Positions 1-6,459 of a DNA stretch of 12,220 nucleotides are shown here, piece after piece. Position 1 is the first letter of the stretch, and each line of letters opens with the position of its first letter. The DNA comes from Desulfobacteraceae bacterium (GTDB lineage: Bacteria > Desulfobacterota > DSM-4660 > Desulfatiglandales > B25-G16), in NCBI GenBank assembly GCA_028572035.1, contig JAPVWE010000019.1, positions 1-12,220 of the forward strand. Reading direction: 5' to 3'. Under the pieces are notes generated by a model. That model did not search any database and was not told where the DNA came from. It saw only the letters and a list, made by a program, of their open reading frames with translations. Both the position numbers and the translations under genes were made by a program.

Positions 1-1
1 C

Positions 2-787
2 CTCAGTTCCAGAAAGAATCATCCTTTTGTAGTTATGAATTGTGCCGCTATACCTGCAACGCTCATGGAAAGTGATATCTTCGGTCACAACAAAGGTGCC
101 TTTACAGGTGCTGTCAATACTGTCATGGGTAAGCTGGAGATTGCCCATAAGGGGACCGTCTTTCTCGATGATATCGACTCCCTGGATATTAGTATGCAGG
201 GCAAACTCCTCAGAGTTATTCAGGATAAGGAATTCGAAAGATTGGGGAGTACCAAAACAATCAAGATTGATGTGAGATTCATTGCTGCCTCCAACAAAGA
301 TTTGGAAGGGTTAATCTCAAAAGGAGAATTTCGCGAGGATCTATTCTATCGGCTGAATGTCTTTCCCATTATGTTACCCCCTTTGCGAAAGAGAAGGGAT
401 GATATTCCTTTACTCCTGGACCACTATTTGGAGTTCCATTCGAAGGGTGGGAGTATCCCTCCCAAGAAGTTCTCCCAGGTGGCTACTAACATATTGATGA
501 AATATGATTGGCCTGGCAATGTCCGGGAGCTTGAAAATTTAGTCGAAAGATTGTCTACCCTGTGCAAAGAACCTGTTATTCAGCTTAAGGATATCCCGAT
601 GTTTACCATGACTAAAACCGAAATCAAGGATATGCCTCTCAAAAAGGCAGTTAAAACCTTTCAAAAACAGTACGTTGGTGCTGTCCTTGAAAGTGTTAAC
701 TGGAATAGAACCAGAGCGGCGGAGATACTTGGTGTTCATCGTAACACCCTTGCTGCCAAATTAAATGAATTAGGTCTGAAGATATAA
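2..787 (+). CDS. Sigma54-dependent transcriptional activator (NtrC family), 5' truncated
   Basis: This is the C-terminal 261 residues of a bacterial enhancer-binding protein. It hydrolyses ATP to remodel sigma54-RNA polymerase at -24/-12 promoters. The frame is open to the left edge and reads a typical AAA+ segment (HPFVVMNCAAIP) before the first internal ATG at 35, so the real start, Walker A and any receiver or sensor domain lie outside. Seen: the sigma54-contacting GAFTGA loop at nt 95-112; a Walker B region reading GTVFLDDID at nt 152-178; the arginine-finger region FREDLFYRLNVFP; the sensor II motif WPGNVRELEN; and a C-terminal Fis-type helix-turn-helix (NRTRAAEILGVHRNTLAAKL). One oddity is that the usual Walker B Asp-Glu is Asp-Asp. 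A palindrome and a sigma54 promoter follow directly, so it probably controls the downstream kinase operon. The family call is secure; the signal it senses cannot be seen. Confidence 0.95.
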   Translation, partial: LSSRKNHPFVVMNCAAIPATLMESDIFGHNKGAFTGAVNTVMGKLEIAHKGTVFLDDIDSLDISMQGKLLRVIQDKEFERLGSTKTIKIDVRFIAASNKDLEGLISKGEFREDLFYRLNVFPIMLPPLRKRRDDIPLLLDHYLEFHSKGGSIPPKKFSQVATNILMKYDWPGNVRELENLVERLSTLCKEPVIQLKDIPMFTMTKTEIKDMPLKKAVKTFQKQYVGAVLESVNWNRTRAAEILGVHRNTLAAKLNELGLKI

Positions 788-882
788 AGGTTATGTATTG
801 ATCCCTTTCTTTTCCGCCTATCATTTTAAGACCCCCCTTTTTATATCTCTTTTCCCATAAACCTCGCAAAGTTAGAGTCTAA

Positions 883-902
883 ATGCACAAAAAAATGTGC
901 AT
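883..902. promoter_or_regulatory. Candidate enhancer (UAS) palindrome for the sigma54 activator
   Basis: This is a perfect inverted repeat with arms ATGCACA (883-889) and TGTGCAT (896-902) around an A6 spacer. Its centre lies about 107 bp upstream of the predicted sigma54 start site, a normal position for an activator enhancer. The TGCAC...GTGCA half-sites resemble NtrC-type sites but with one extra spacer base. No T-tract follows, so it is not a terminator. Assignment to the upstream-encoded activator is inferred. Confidence 0.6.
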
Positions 903-956
903 CACCGCCCAAAATAATTGTCATGGGCCATCAGTAATTTAGTAGAAATATAATAA

Positions 957-969
957 TATCAACAAATTA
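957..969 (+). promoter_or_regulatory. Candidate IHF-binding site
   Basis: TATCAACAAATTA matches the IHF consensus WATCAANNNNTTR at every defined position and has AT-rich DNA on its left. It sits between the palindrome at 883-902 and the sigma54 promoter at 974-989, where DNA bending would bring the activator to polymerase. It ends only 4 bp before the -24 element, so some crowding with polymerase is possible. Confidence 0.45.
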
Positions 970-973
970 TGAG

Positions 974-989
974 TGGCATGGCAATTGCT
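974..989 (+). promoter_or_regulatory. Sigma54 (-24/-12) promoter of the kinase operon
   Basis: TGGCATG-GCAA-TTGCT matches the sigma54 consensus TGGCACG-N4-TTGCW with a single mismatch and exact spacing between the -24 GG and -12 GC. The start of transcription is expected near 1000, giving a leader of about 50 nt before the kinase ATG at 1049. A gene for a sigma54 activator ends about 190 bp upstream, which strongly supports the call. Confidence 0.8.
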
Positions 990-1048
990 CTATAAAATAA
1001 AAGCTCTTTTGGAGACTTTCGAGGCCTGTTTTAGAGATAGGGAGGGAG

Positions 1049-2719
1049 ATGTTGGAGCTGGAACGAGCCCACAATGAGCTTGAACTTCTGGTGAGAGAAA
1101 AGACAGCTGATCTGGCGAAGGTAAACGAGGATCTCCACCTGGAAATCACCGAACGCAAGCGGGCGGAGGCGGCTCTGCGGGAGAGTGAAGAACGCTATCG
1201 CAACCTCTCCGAGCAGTCCAGAGATGCGATCTATATTACGACCAGAGAAGGAAAGCTTGCTTACATCAACCAGTCTTTCTTGGATCTCTTTGGCTATACC
1301 AGGGAGAAGATAACAGACCTGAACGCCAAAGATACATACATTAATCCCGATGACCGATCCAGGTTTAAGAAAGAGACGGAGCAAAAGGGATCTGTTAGAG
1401 ACTTTGAAGTGAGGCTACGCAAGAAGGATGGGACAGAGATGGACTGCCTGATCACTGCGACCGTGCGACAGGGGGATGACGGAAACATTCTGGGATACCA
1501 GGGTATCATCCGCGACATCACTGAGTACAAACGAGCGCAGGAGAAGATAAAGGAGTACTCTAAGAACCTGGAGCGTATGGTGGAATTAAGAACCAGGAGA
1601 CTTAATCAAGCCCTTTATGAAGCAGAAGAGGCAAGAGATAGAATCCATGGTATCCTTCAGTCTGTTGCCGACGGGTTGATCGTTACCGATATAAATAACA
1701 GGGTTATTCTGATGAACCGGGCTGCTGAAGATCTGCTGGGTGTCGACTTTAGTGAAGTGGTTGATCGTCCCATCGATTTTGCCATCCAAAAAAAGACCCT
1801 AAGAGACCGGATCAAGACCATCCTGGGTAAAAAGGAGACGGGGTATAAGTTTGACTTTGAATTGCCGGGGGAGGACACAAAACATCCCAGAATTATGCGT
1901 GCCAGAACTTCAGTGATTCAAGGTAAGAGTGGTGAGGAAACTTGTATTGTAACCATTATGCATGATGTGACTGACGAGCGTGAAGTGGACCGGATGAAAA
2001 CCGAATTCATCTCAACGGCAGCCCATGAGCTGAGAACCCCCTTGACCTCCATCCGGGGTTTTTCGGAGATTCTCTTGACACGTAATGATATCAAACAGGA
2101 AGAGAAAAAGAAGTTCCTTTCCTACATAAACAAACAATCTGTGAATCTGGCCAATATCATCACCGATCTCTTGGACATCTCCCGTATCGAGTCCAGCCTG
2201 GGCTTTTCTTTGAAAGAAGCCCCCTGCAACATTACTGACATCATCAGAGGCGTAGTACCTTATTTTCAGGAACAGTCCCCGAGACATATCTTTGAGGTTG
2301 TCTTGCCAGAGGAATCTGTGGAGGTGATGGTGGATAAGGAAAAAATAGGGCAGGTGTTAGAAAACATCCTTAGCAATGCGGTCAAGTATTCTCCTGGGGG
2401 CGGCCCTATTTGCCTGTCGGCAAAATTGATTGCGGGTTCACACAATGATTCTGACTTAAAATATTCAAAATTCAATATTCAAAATTCAAAATGTATCGAG
2501 ATCGGCGTAGCTGATACCGGCATAGGGATGACTCCAGGCCAAGTCAAAAGGATATTCGATAAATTCTACCGTGCCAATGCCTCCGGTGCAGCTGTTCCAG
2601 GGACTGGGCTGGGCATGAGCATTGTCAAAAACCTTGTGGAGGCCCACGGAGGAAAGGTTTGGGTGGAGAGTAAGATGGCCAAAGGGACAACGGTGAGGTT
2701 TACGATACCGACAACATGA
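1049..2719 (+). CDS. PAS-domain sensor histidine kinase (two PAS domains, cytoplasmic)
   Basis: This is a 556-residue sensor kinase that would autophosphorylate on His and pass phosphate to a receiver, probably the one encoded at 2989. Order: N-terminal coiled coil (about 1-48), PAS (about 49-160, ending GIIRDITEYKRAQ), coiled coil, second PAS (about 198-310, ending MHDVTDERE), HisKA with phospho-acceptor H326 in AAHELRTPLTSIRGF, then HATPase with N-box ENILSNAVKYSP (N439, N443), G1 DTGIGM (489-494) and G2 GTGLGMSIV. No signal peptide or membrane helix is seen, so it should sense a cytoplasmic cue. The start is the first ATG in a frame closed at 998-1000, behind the purine-rich AGGGAGGGAG. 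Oddity: residues about 464-481 are a low-complexity insert encoded by an AT-rich tandem repeat, yet the frame stays open. The expected cofactor or ligand of the PAS domains is unknown. Confidence 0.95.
   Translation: MLELERAHNELELLVREKTADLAKVNEDLHLEITERKRAEAALRESEERYRNLSEQSRDAIYITTREGKLAYINQSFLDLFGYTREKITDLNAKDTYINPDDRSRFKKETEQKGSVRDFEVRLRKKDGTEMDCLITATVRQGDDGNILGYQGIIRDITEYKRAQEKIKEYSKNLERMVELRTRRLNQALYEAEEARDRIHGILQSVADGLIVTDINNRVILMNRAAEDLLGVDFSEVVDRPIDFAIQKKTLRDRIKTILGKKETGYKFDFELPGEDTKHPRIMRARTSVIQGKSGEETCIVTIMHDVTDEREVDRMKTEFISTAAHELRTPLTSIRGFSEILLTRNDIKQEEKKKFLSYINKQSVNLANIITDLLDISRIESSLGFSLKEAPCNITDIIRGVVPYFQEQSPRHIFEVVLPEESVEVMVDKEKIGQVLENILSNAVKYSPGGGPICLSAKLIAGSHNDSDLKYSKFNIQNSKCIEIGVADTGIGMTPGQVKRIFDKFYRANASGAAVPGTGLGMSIVKNLVEAHGGKVWVESKMAKGTTVRFTIPTT
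2461..2488 (+). repeat. 14-bp tandem repeat inside the kinase gene
   Basis: Two perfect copies of ATATTCAAAATTCA lie head to tail within the kinase coding sequence and are translated as KYSKFNIQNSK. The position falls between two strands of the HATPase domain, where a loop can tolerate extra residues. The sequence resembles the AT-rich repeats between the kinase and receiver genes and is unlike the surrounding coding DNA. Confidence 0.8.
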
Positions 2720-2731
2720 TTGCTGATTTTT

Positions 2732-2970
2732 GATTGCGGATTTGGCATTTTTGAATTTGGATTTAGAACATAACAGGAAAAAGAATGAATCGTGATGAAA
2801 TGAAAAATAGAACCAAAGAGTTTTGCAACAGAATTATCAAGCTTTGCAGAAAACTATCAGATAACAGAGGAGGAAGATTAAGCAAATTGCGGATTGTCGA
2901 TTTCGGATTTTGGAATGAAGGGCTTGTTCAATTTAATATTCTAAAATCCGAATTCCGAATTCCGAAATCA
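2732..2970. repeat. AT-rich degenerate inverted-repeat region around an S23-like relic
   Basis: The kinase-receiver spacer is dominated by variants of GATTGCGGATTT, GAATTTGGATTT, CGATTTCGGATTTT and GAATTCCGAATTCC. On the left, GGATTTAGAACAT (near 2759) is roughly the inverse of ATATTCTAAAATCCG on the right (2936-2950). A 15-bp stem pairs TTCGGATTTTGGAAT (2902-2916) with ATTCTAAAATCCGAA (2938-2952), with one G-U-type mismatch and a 21-nt loop. No T-run follows. It looks like a decayed repeat unit carrying the short gene at 2785. Confidence 0.6.
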
Positions 2971-2973
2971 TAA
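2785..2973 (+). pseudogene. Remnant of a four-helix-bundle (S23 / 23S rRNA intervening-sequence-like) protein gene
   Basis: A 62-codon frame begins MNRDEMKNRTKEFCNRIIKLCRKL. This resembles the first helix of the four-helix-bundle family (TIGR02436-type; members of about 115-130 residues often start MNxEEMKxRTKxFAxRxIKL). After about residue 31 the match stops and the frame simply translates the flanking repeat (RIVDFGFW...ILKSEFRIPKS), so most of the protein is missing. A purine-rich ACAGGAAAAAGA precedes the ATG, so a short peptide could still be made. The family is recognised from the N-terminal pattern only and could be a chance resemblance. Its place between a kinase and its likely partner suggests late insertion into the operon followed by decay. 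Confidence 0.5.
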
Positions 2974-2988
2974 GCAAGGAGCAGGGCG

Positions 2989-3354
2989 ATGAAAAAGGTC
3001 GTGATAGTAGATGATCAGGTGGAGGTGAGAGACCTTGTGGAGGTGACCCTTAGATCAGGGAATTACCAGGTCTTCCAGGCGGAAAGCGGAGAGGAGGCCA
3101 TTGAAATAGCCAGGGCAGAAAAAGTTGACCTGATCATCATGGACATTATGATGCCCGGGGGCATGGATGGGTTTGAAGCTGTCCATGCTCTTAAAAATGA
3201 CCCGGAAACCAAAGACTGCACCATAGTTATGTTGACTGCCAAAGGTCAAAAGGCTGACAGGCAAAAGGGGCTTGAGGCTGGTGCAGACCACTATTTTATC
3301 AAACCCTTCAGTCCTTTGGAACTGATAAAGAAGTTGGAAGAGATTCTTGAATAG
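2989..3354 (+). CDS. Single-domain response regulator (CheY-like receiver)
   Basis: This 121-residue stand-alone receiver has all catalytic positions: acidic pair D8-D9, phospho-acceptor D52 in LIIMDIMMPG, T83 in VMLTA, and K105 in the KPF motif. There is no output domain, so it must act by protein contact, as a phosphorelay intermediate, or through another regulator. AAGGAG sits 7 nt before the ATG. It lies downstream of the two-PAS kinase on the same strand and is its likely phosphate acceptor, although 270 bp of repeat DNA separates them. It could also serve the chemotaxis- or pilus-type output suggested by the pilT genes further right. Confidence 0.95.
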   Translation: MKKVVIVDDQVEVRDLVEVTLRSGNYQVFQAESGEEAIEIARAEKVDLIIMDIMMPGGMDGFEAVHALKNDPETKDCTIVMLTAKGQKADRQKGLEAGADHYFIKPFSPLELIKKLEEILE

Positions 3355-3419
3355 CTGAGTTTTCTGGAATTCAATAATATCTTAAAGGGAGCCGCGAATA
3401 GAATTTAAGGAATCATTTC

Positions 3420-3581
3420 ATGGAAACATATAACTTCTCTGCCGGTTGTTCAGATATTGAGAGTGGAGAGCAACTTGATCGCGCTTTAGCTGATATTTTT
3501 CTGGAAAATATAGATGAAATCTTCAAAAACAAAGCAGAAATGGATACAGGAAGAGATGGATGTCAGCCTGATTTTACCTAG
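3420..3581 (+). CDS. Small hypothetical protein (53 aa) overlapping the PilZ gene
   Basis: A 53-codon frame runs from ATG 3420 to TAG 3581 and begins METYNFSAGCSDIESGEQLD. It has AAGGA 8 nt upstream, a better ribosome-binding site than the PilZ gene it overlaps by 68 nt in another frame. The product is acidic, with a short amphipathic stretch (ALADIFLENIDEIFKNK), no membrane segment and no domain I recognise. It could be a real small gene that couples translation to the PilZ gene, or a chance frame. Confidence 0.35.
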   Translation: METYNFSAGCSDIESGEQLDRALADIFLENIDEIFKNKAEMDTGRDGCQPDFT

Positions 3582-3981
3582 AGTAAAGAATAAACCTGAC
3601 AGAAGAGATTTTGATCGTTTTCCAATTGAATTTGAGATCGAAGTGGCTGCCCAAGACAGTGAAGGAAAAAAATACAGCGAGAACACAATCTTAAGGAATA
3701 TCTCCGGGGGAGGGGCCAGGTTTATAACCCAACAAGCGAGCAAGTATTTTACAGGCCAGCCCTTAGAAGTGACCGTTTTTTTAACTGGTACCGACAAGGT
3801 AAAGGCCTGCATGAGAGGAAAGGCAACGGTTGTCCGGATAGATGCATCCACCAATTCAGGCATTGGCGAGAAAACCCCAAGAATGGACGTAGCCGTTAAG
3901 CTTGACTCCCCGTTGCATCTTGAAAGAGTTGATGTGAAAACACAACTGAACCACAGAGAACCCCCAGGGAATCTCAAATAG
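3514..3981 (+). CDS. PilZ-domain protein (probable c-di-GMP effector)
   Basis: This 155-residue protein has a PilZ beta-barrel from about residue 28. The c-di-GMP signature is present: R31-x3-R35 in RRDFDRFPIEF, then N62-I-S-G-G-G67. This is the RxxxR ... (D/N)xSxxG pattern that binds the dinucleotide in the family. No other domain is visible, so it should work by binding a partner. The frame is closed by TAG just before ATG 3514, so this is the upstream limit. The ribosome site there is weak (TGGA), and ATG 3556 (Met15), preceded by AGGAAGAG, is a plausible alternative start that leaves the domain intact. It ends 5 nt before the cyclase gene, so the two are likely co-translated. The family is secure; the partner is unknown. 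Confidence 0.88.
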   Translation: MKSSKTKQKWIQEEMDVSLILPRVKNKPDRRDFDRFPIEFEIEVAAQDSEGKKYSENTILRNISGGGARFITQQASKYFTGQPLEVTVFLTGTDKVKACMRGKATVVRIDASTNSGIGEKTPRMDVAVKLDSPLHLERVDVKTQLNHREPPGNLK

Positions 3982-3986
3982 TATCA

Positions 3987-5066
3987 ATGATGAAATCCAA
4001 TTATCACAATTCCAACAGTTTCTATGGAAAAACACGCATTGTTTTCGTTTTGCTGGGGATCATCCCTTTTCTCCTGGCCATCCATTTGGCTGTTTATGGA
4101 AAAATAAAATTGATAGACACAGAGACTCTCCTTGTCCTTTCTGCAGTGGCCCTCTTTTCTATTCTGACAGGGTTCTATGTCTTGAGGAGATCTGCCGATC
4201 AACTTGCTGACCTGTCCACAGAAACAGGAATTATTGAAGCGGGGGAAAAGAGCGAACCCATCCGGATCAAGGCCGATCAGGAGTTGAACGATATAGCTGG
4301 CCATTTCAACTCCATTCACAAAAGATTACAGAAGGTTAACAGGGAACTTAAAAAGCAATCGGTGCAGCTTATGCTCTATGCCAGAGATATTTCTCTCTCC
4401 CATAAGAAAACAAAAGAAGAAGAAGAATTACGATACACCTTGAGCCGATATGTGGGAGATAACCTCGTGGAAAAGTTGATTAATTCAAAGAATGGCGTGT
4501 TCCTTGACAATGAAAGGAAGGAGGTAACCATTCTTTTTGCCGACATCAGGTCTTTCACCACCATTGCTGAAAGGATGGAGGCTGAAGAAGTGGTATCTAT
4601 GCTTAATGAATTTTTTGGCGTCATGGTGGATATTATTTTTAGAAATAATGGCACATTAGACAAATTTATCGGGGATGAGCTTATGGCGGTATTCGGACTT
4701 ATCCCCGCGGAAAACAGTGCTTCTCACGATGCCATTCAAGCGGCCATAGAAATGCAATATGCTACAGAGGATTTGATGAAAGCAAGAGCCAAACAAGGCA
4801 AAGAGGCCTTTGAGATAGGGATTGGGGTTAACACAGGCAGCGCCATTGTGGGAAACGTGGGCTCTGAGAATAGAATGGACTACACGGTCGTAGGCGATAG
4901 CGTCAATGTTGCTGCACGATTAGAGCAGATAGCAAAGGGTGGGGAGATATTTATAGGGGATCAGACATATCGCCAAACCCAAGGTCATTTTCGGATACAA
5001 AAAAAAGGTGGAATATCCGTCAAAAATAAGACTGAGCCGATTATGTGTTATGAGGTGCAACGGTGA
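3987..5066 (+). CDS. Membrane-bound class III adenylate cyclase
   Basis: This 359-residue protein is predicted to convert ATP to cAMP. It has two hydrophobic helices (about 17-37 and 46-66) with only a short loop between, a HAMP-like/coiled-coil linker (about 66-150), and a C-terminal class III catalytic domain (about 175-359). Catalytic residues are visible: metal-binding D186 (ILFADIRSF) and D230 (DKFIGDE), adenine-selecting K226 with T300 (DYTVVGD), and the transition-state pair N307/R311 (SVNVAARLE). The set points to ATP rather than GTP. With almost no periplasmic loop, it probably senses membrane or HAMP-transmitted signals. ATGATG gives two possible starts, neither with a clear ribosome site; coupling to the PilZ stop 5 nt upstream is likely. 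Convergent with the mannose operon. Confidence 0.92.
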   Translation: MMKSNYHNSNSFYGKTRIVFVLLGIIPFLLAIHLAVYGKIKLIDTETLLVLSAVALFSILTGFYVLRRSADQLADLSTETGIIEAGEKSEPIRIKADQELNDIAGHFNSIHKRLQKVNRELKKQSVQLMLYARDISLSHKKTKEEEELRYTLSRYVGDNLVEKLINSKNGVFLDNERKEVTILFADIRSFTTIAERMEAEEVVSMLNEFFGVMVDIIFRNNGTLDKFIGDELMAVFGLIPAENSASHDAIQAAIEMQYATEDLMKARAKQGKEAFEIGIGVNTGSAIVGNVGSENRMDYTVVGDSVNVAARLEQIAKGGEIFIGDQTYRQTQGHFRIQKKGGISVKNKTEPIMCYEVQR

Positions 5067-5075
5067 CACGGAAGG

Positions 5076-5093
5076 ATCTTCGGGTAGGAAGAT
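5076..5093. terminator. Weak candidate bidirectional terminator between convergent genes
   Basis: In the 38-bp gap between the cyclase and the convergent phosphomannomutase gene, ATCTTC (5076-5081) pairs with GAAGAT (5088-5093) across a 6-nt loop. The stem is short and the downstream T-content is poor, so this is only suggestive. Confidence 0.25.
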
Positions 5094-5104
5094 TGTCAAT
5101 TGTT

Positions 5105-6448
5105 TCACCTGAATCTCTCGATAGCCCTTTCTACCGTGGTCCTGATTTCATCAAGCCTTCCCTTGGATTGCGCCTCGAACCTGAGTACAAGCACAGGCTG
5201 AGTATTGGAGGCCCTCACCAATCCCCAACCATCATCAAAGACAATCCTGACGCCATCCACATCAATTATTTTATATCGTTTGCTGAATTCATCTTTTAGC
5301 CTATCTACAAGGTCAAATTTTTTGGCGTCAGGGCACTCTACCCTAATTTCAGGTGTAGCATATGATTTTGGAACATCTTCCAGAAGCTCTATCAATGATT
5401 TGCCGGTCTTGGATAATATCTCTAAAAGCCTGCATGATGCATAGATGGCATCATCATATCCAAAATACCTATCGGCAAAGAACATATGACCACTCATCTC
5501 TCCTGCCAGAAGGGCCTTGCTCTCCTTCATCTTGTTTTTTATCAGAGAATGTCCTGTCTTCCACATAATGGCATTTCCACCGTGAGCCTCAATGTCTTTA
5601 TACATTCTATCTGAACATTTAACCTCAGAAATAATAGTTGCCCCTGGATGTTCAACCAGGATATCCCTTGAAAAAATAAGCAAAAGCATATCTCCAAATA
5701 AAATAGTGCCTGAGCTGTCTACCACCCCAATCCTGTCCCCATCTCCATCAACACCAATACCGAGGTTCAGGCTGTGCCTCCTCACCTCTTCAATAAGATC
5801 TTTCATATTATCTAGCACCGTAGGATCTGGTTCATGGTTTGGAAAGGAACCGTCCATATCGCAATAGAGATCGTGAACTTCACAGCCAAGTGATCTTAGA
5901 ATCTTTACCCCTACAGGCCCTCCTGTTCCATTACCTGCATCAAAACCTACCCTGATCCCAGGGACTACCTTGATATCCCTTGTGATCATATCTATGTATG
6001 GTTCGATTATCTCATATGATGAATATGTTCCTTTTCCTGTCGCAAAATCCGCCTCTTCAATAAGCCTTCTTACCTTTTGGATCTCTTCCCCATAGATAGT
6101 ATCGAAACCGCTGCATATCTTGAAGCCATTGTACTGAGGTGGGTTATGACTCGCAGTAATCATAATCCCCCCATCGGCTTTTAGGTGCCGGATAGCATAA
6201 TAAAGGGTTGGGGTGGGGCAAACACTTACATCTACAACATCACAGCCGGTGGATATGAGACCCTCTGTCACCCCGTCTCTTATCTTGGCCGAACTCAACC
6301 TACAGTCCCTTCCCAGGGCGATTTTTCTTTTTCCCAGGCGGTTAAAATATGTTCCGAATCCTTTTCCCAAGACAATAAATTCATCTTCTCTAATGTCTTC
6401 ACCTATTACACCTCTTATGTCATACTCTCTATAAATCTCTGGGTTCAT
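5105..6448 (-). CDS. Phosphomannomutase/phosphoglucomutase
   Basis: This is a 447-residue alpha-D-phosphohexomutase of the AlgC/ManB type. It interconverts mannose-6-P and mannose-1-P (and usually the glucose forms) in the cytoplasm. All four active-site motifs are intact: phosphoserine loop ITASHNP with S100, metal loop DGDGDR (234-239), sugar-binding GEMSGHMFF (316-324) and phosphate-binding RASNTQP (412-418). Length is normal for the family. The frame can be extended 5 codons to a GTG at 6463 that overlaps the preceding stop (GTGA). I chose ATG 6448 because AAGGA lies 6 nt upstream and MNPEIYREYDIRG is the usual family beginning. It is last in a three-gene operon, directly after the guanylyltransferase that would use its Man-1-P. 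Sugar specificity cannot be fixed from sequence alone. Confidence 0.95.
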   Translation of the reverse strand: MNPEIYREYDIRGVIGEDIREDEFIVLGKGFGTYFNRLGKRKIALGRDCRLSSAKIRDGVTEGLISTGCDVVDVSVCPTPTLYYAIRHLKADGGIMITASHNPPQYNGFKICSGFDTIYGEEIQKVRRLIEEADFATGKGTYSSYEIIEPYIDMITRDIKVVPGIRVGFDAGNGTGGPVGVKILRSLGCEVHDLYCDMDGSFPNHEPDPTVLDNMKDLIEEVRRHSLNLGIGVDGDGDRIGVVDSSGTILFGDMLLLIFSRDILVEHPGATIISEVKCSDRMYKDIEAHGGNAIMWKTGHSLIKNKMKESKALLAGEMSGHMFFADRYFGYDDAIYASCRLLEILSKTGKSLIELLEDVPKSYATPEIRVECPDAKKFDLVDRLKDEFSKRYKIIDVDGVRIVFDDGWGLVRASNTQPVLVLRFEAQSKGRLDEIRTTVERAIERFR

Positions 6449-6459
6449 TTCTATTCCTT

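Noticed and set aside
883..902. Rho-independent terminator for the activator gene
   Set aside because: The stem is only 7 bp, the loop is A6, and no T-tract follows; enhancer position relative to the sigma54 promoter explains it better.
1031..1384. 117-codon minus-strand frame opposite the kinase N-terminus
   Set aside because: It mirrors a well-supported PAS/coiled-coil coding region and shows no recognisable protein features.
3514..3581. Programmed frameshift joining the 53-codon ORF to PilZ at the C-AAA-AAC stretch
   Set aside because: Reaching the PilZ frame needs a +1 shift, while that kind of A-rich heptamer supports -1; the PilZ frame also has its own ATG.
3486..3977. Long minus-strand frame (163 codons) opposite the PilZ gene
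   Set aside because: It is antisense to a gene with a clear PilZ signature, has no domain pattern, and looks like codon-bias shadow.
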